From: an uncultured Clostridia bacterium | GTDB lineage: Bacteria > Bacillota > Clostridia > Oscillospirales > Oscillospiraceae | Assembly: GCA_945926565.1 (NCBI GenBank) | Contig: CAMELY010000104.1 | Location: forward strand, 1-5,119 | Length of the DNA stretch: 5,119 nt | Reading direction: 5' to 3' | Part shown: positions 4,798 to 5,119 of the stretch, piece after piece | How positions within the stretch are numbered: position 1 is the first letter of the stretch | Layout of the letters: every line of letters starts with the position of its first letter | Position numbers and translations under genes: made by a program | The notes under the pieces: model-generated | Databases searched by the model: none | What the model saw: the letters and a program-made list of their open reading frames with translations, nothing else | Told to the model about the DNA's origin: nothing

Positions 4798-5119
4798 TCA
4801 GATCAGCTGCTGCTCGTTGATGATCAGCTTGAATTTTAGGTTGAGAAAGGCGGCGGCCTTCTTACACATGATCATCCGCTCCAGGAAGATCTCGAAATAG
4901 TCCATCACCGAGCACTCCCGGGTATCAATGGTCAGCTTGAGCTTGATGATGGTATGCTCCTCGTTGATCTTCACCGAGGACTTTTTCACCGCGTGGTTGA
5001 CTCGGTCATGGGCGTCAAACCTGGCGGGATCCTTTTCCCGCACCCGGCTCTGACGCACATCCGTCTTGTCCGCCAGAATCAGCGCCGCCGCGATGGGGTT
5101 GACCGCCACGCCTGTGCCC
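4798..5119 (-). CDS. HD-domain phosphohydrolase-like protein (N-terminus cut by window edge)
   Basis: Only the last 106 residues are visible; the gene enters from the right edge in frame, so no start can be assigned (the internal GTG at 5109 is not a credible start). The visible part begins GTGVAVNPIAAALILADKTD and continues with RFDAHDRVNHAVKKS, LTIDTRECSVMDYFEIFLER and a C-terminal FLNLKFKLIINEQQLI. From memory of the family this matches the C-terminal half of a clostridial HD-domain protein, in which metal-binding His/Asp residues come earlier and AALILADKTDV forms a late helix with a conserved Asp. The metal site itself is outside the window, so activity and substrate are not shown. A terminator follows at once, so the gene ends its transcript. 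Confidence 0.7.
   Translation of the reverse strand, partial: GTGVAVNPIAAALILADKTDVRQSRVREKDPARFDAHDRVNHAVKKSSVKINEEHTIIKLKLTIDTRECSVMDYFEIFLERMIMCKKAAAFLNLKFKLIINEQQLI

Overview
The window is about 60% GC and is probably a low-repeat chromosomal segment from an anaerobic gut-type Clostridia (Oscillospiraceae / Flavonifractor-like; inferred from gene content, Gram-positive Shine-Dalgarno sites and an RsiV-type anti-sigma factor, not from any database match). No rRNA, tRNA, CRISPR array, insertion sequence or phage gene is visible.

Layout. (1) 1-333, minus strand: the N-terminal 111 residues of TsaE, the ATPase of the tRNA t6A pathway, running off the left edge. (2) 334-568: a compact divergent control region with two well-formed minus-strand promoters for tsaE and one extended -10 promoter for the plus-strand genes. 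(3) 569-2716, plus strand: a SEDS peptidoglycan glycosyltransferase (RodA/FtsW/SpoVE family, TTG start) followed after 45 bases by an AEC-family permease, ending at a hairpin terminator (2716-2759) that also serves the convergent operon. (4) 4137 down to 2765, minus strand: an ECF sigma factor and its RsiV-like transmembrane anti-sigma factor, overlapping by ATGA and so probably translationally coupled. A good housekeeping-type promoter and two small hairpins lie in the sigma leader. (5) 4520-4257, minus strand: an 87-residue single-pass membrane protein of unknown function just upstream of the sigma gene, with a weak candidate ECF-type promoter and a strong leader hairpin ahead of it. (6) 5119-4798, minus strand: the C-terminal 106 residues of a protein resembling a clostridial HD-domain phosphohydrolase family, closed by a rho-independent terminator at 4741-4783.

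How the genes fit together. The SEDS enzyme builds cell-wall glycan. The sigma/anti-sigma pair resembles the SigV/RsiV envelope-stress system of Bacillus, in which the anti-sigma factor is destroyed by regulated proteolysis. The window may therefore hold cell-wall synthesis and envelope-stress functions side by side, but nothing in the sequence shows that one controls the other. The most open questions are the role of the small membrane protein beside the sigma factor and whether that sigma factor controls it. Overall this is mostly ordinary core genome; I do not see a clear new multi-gene system.
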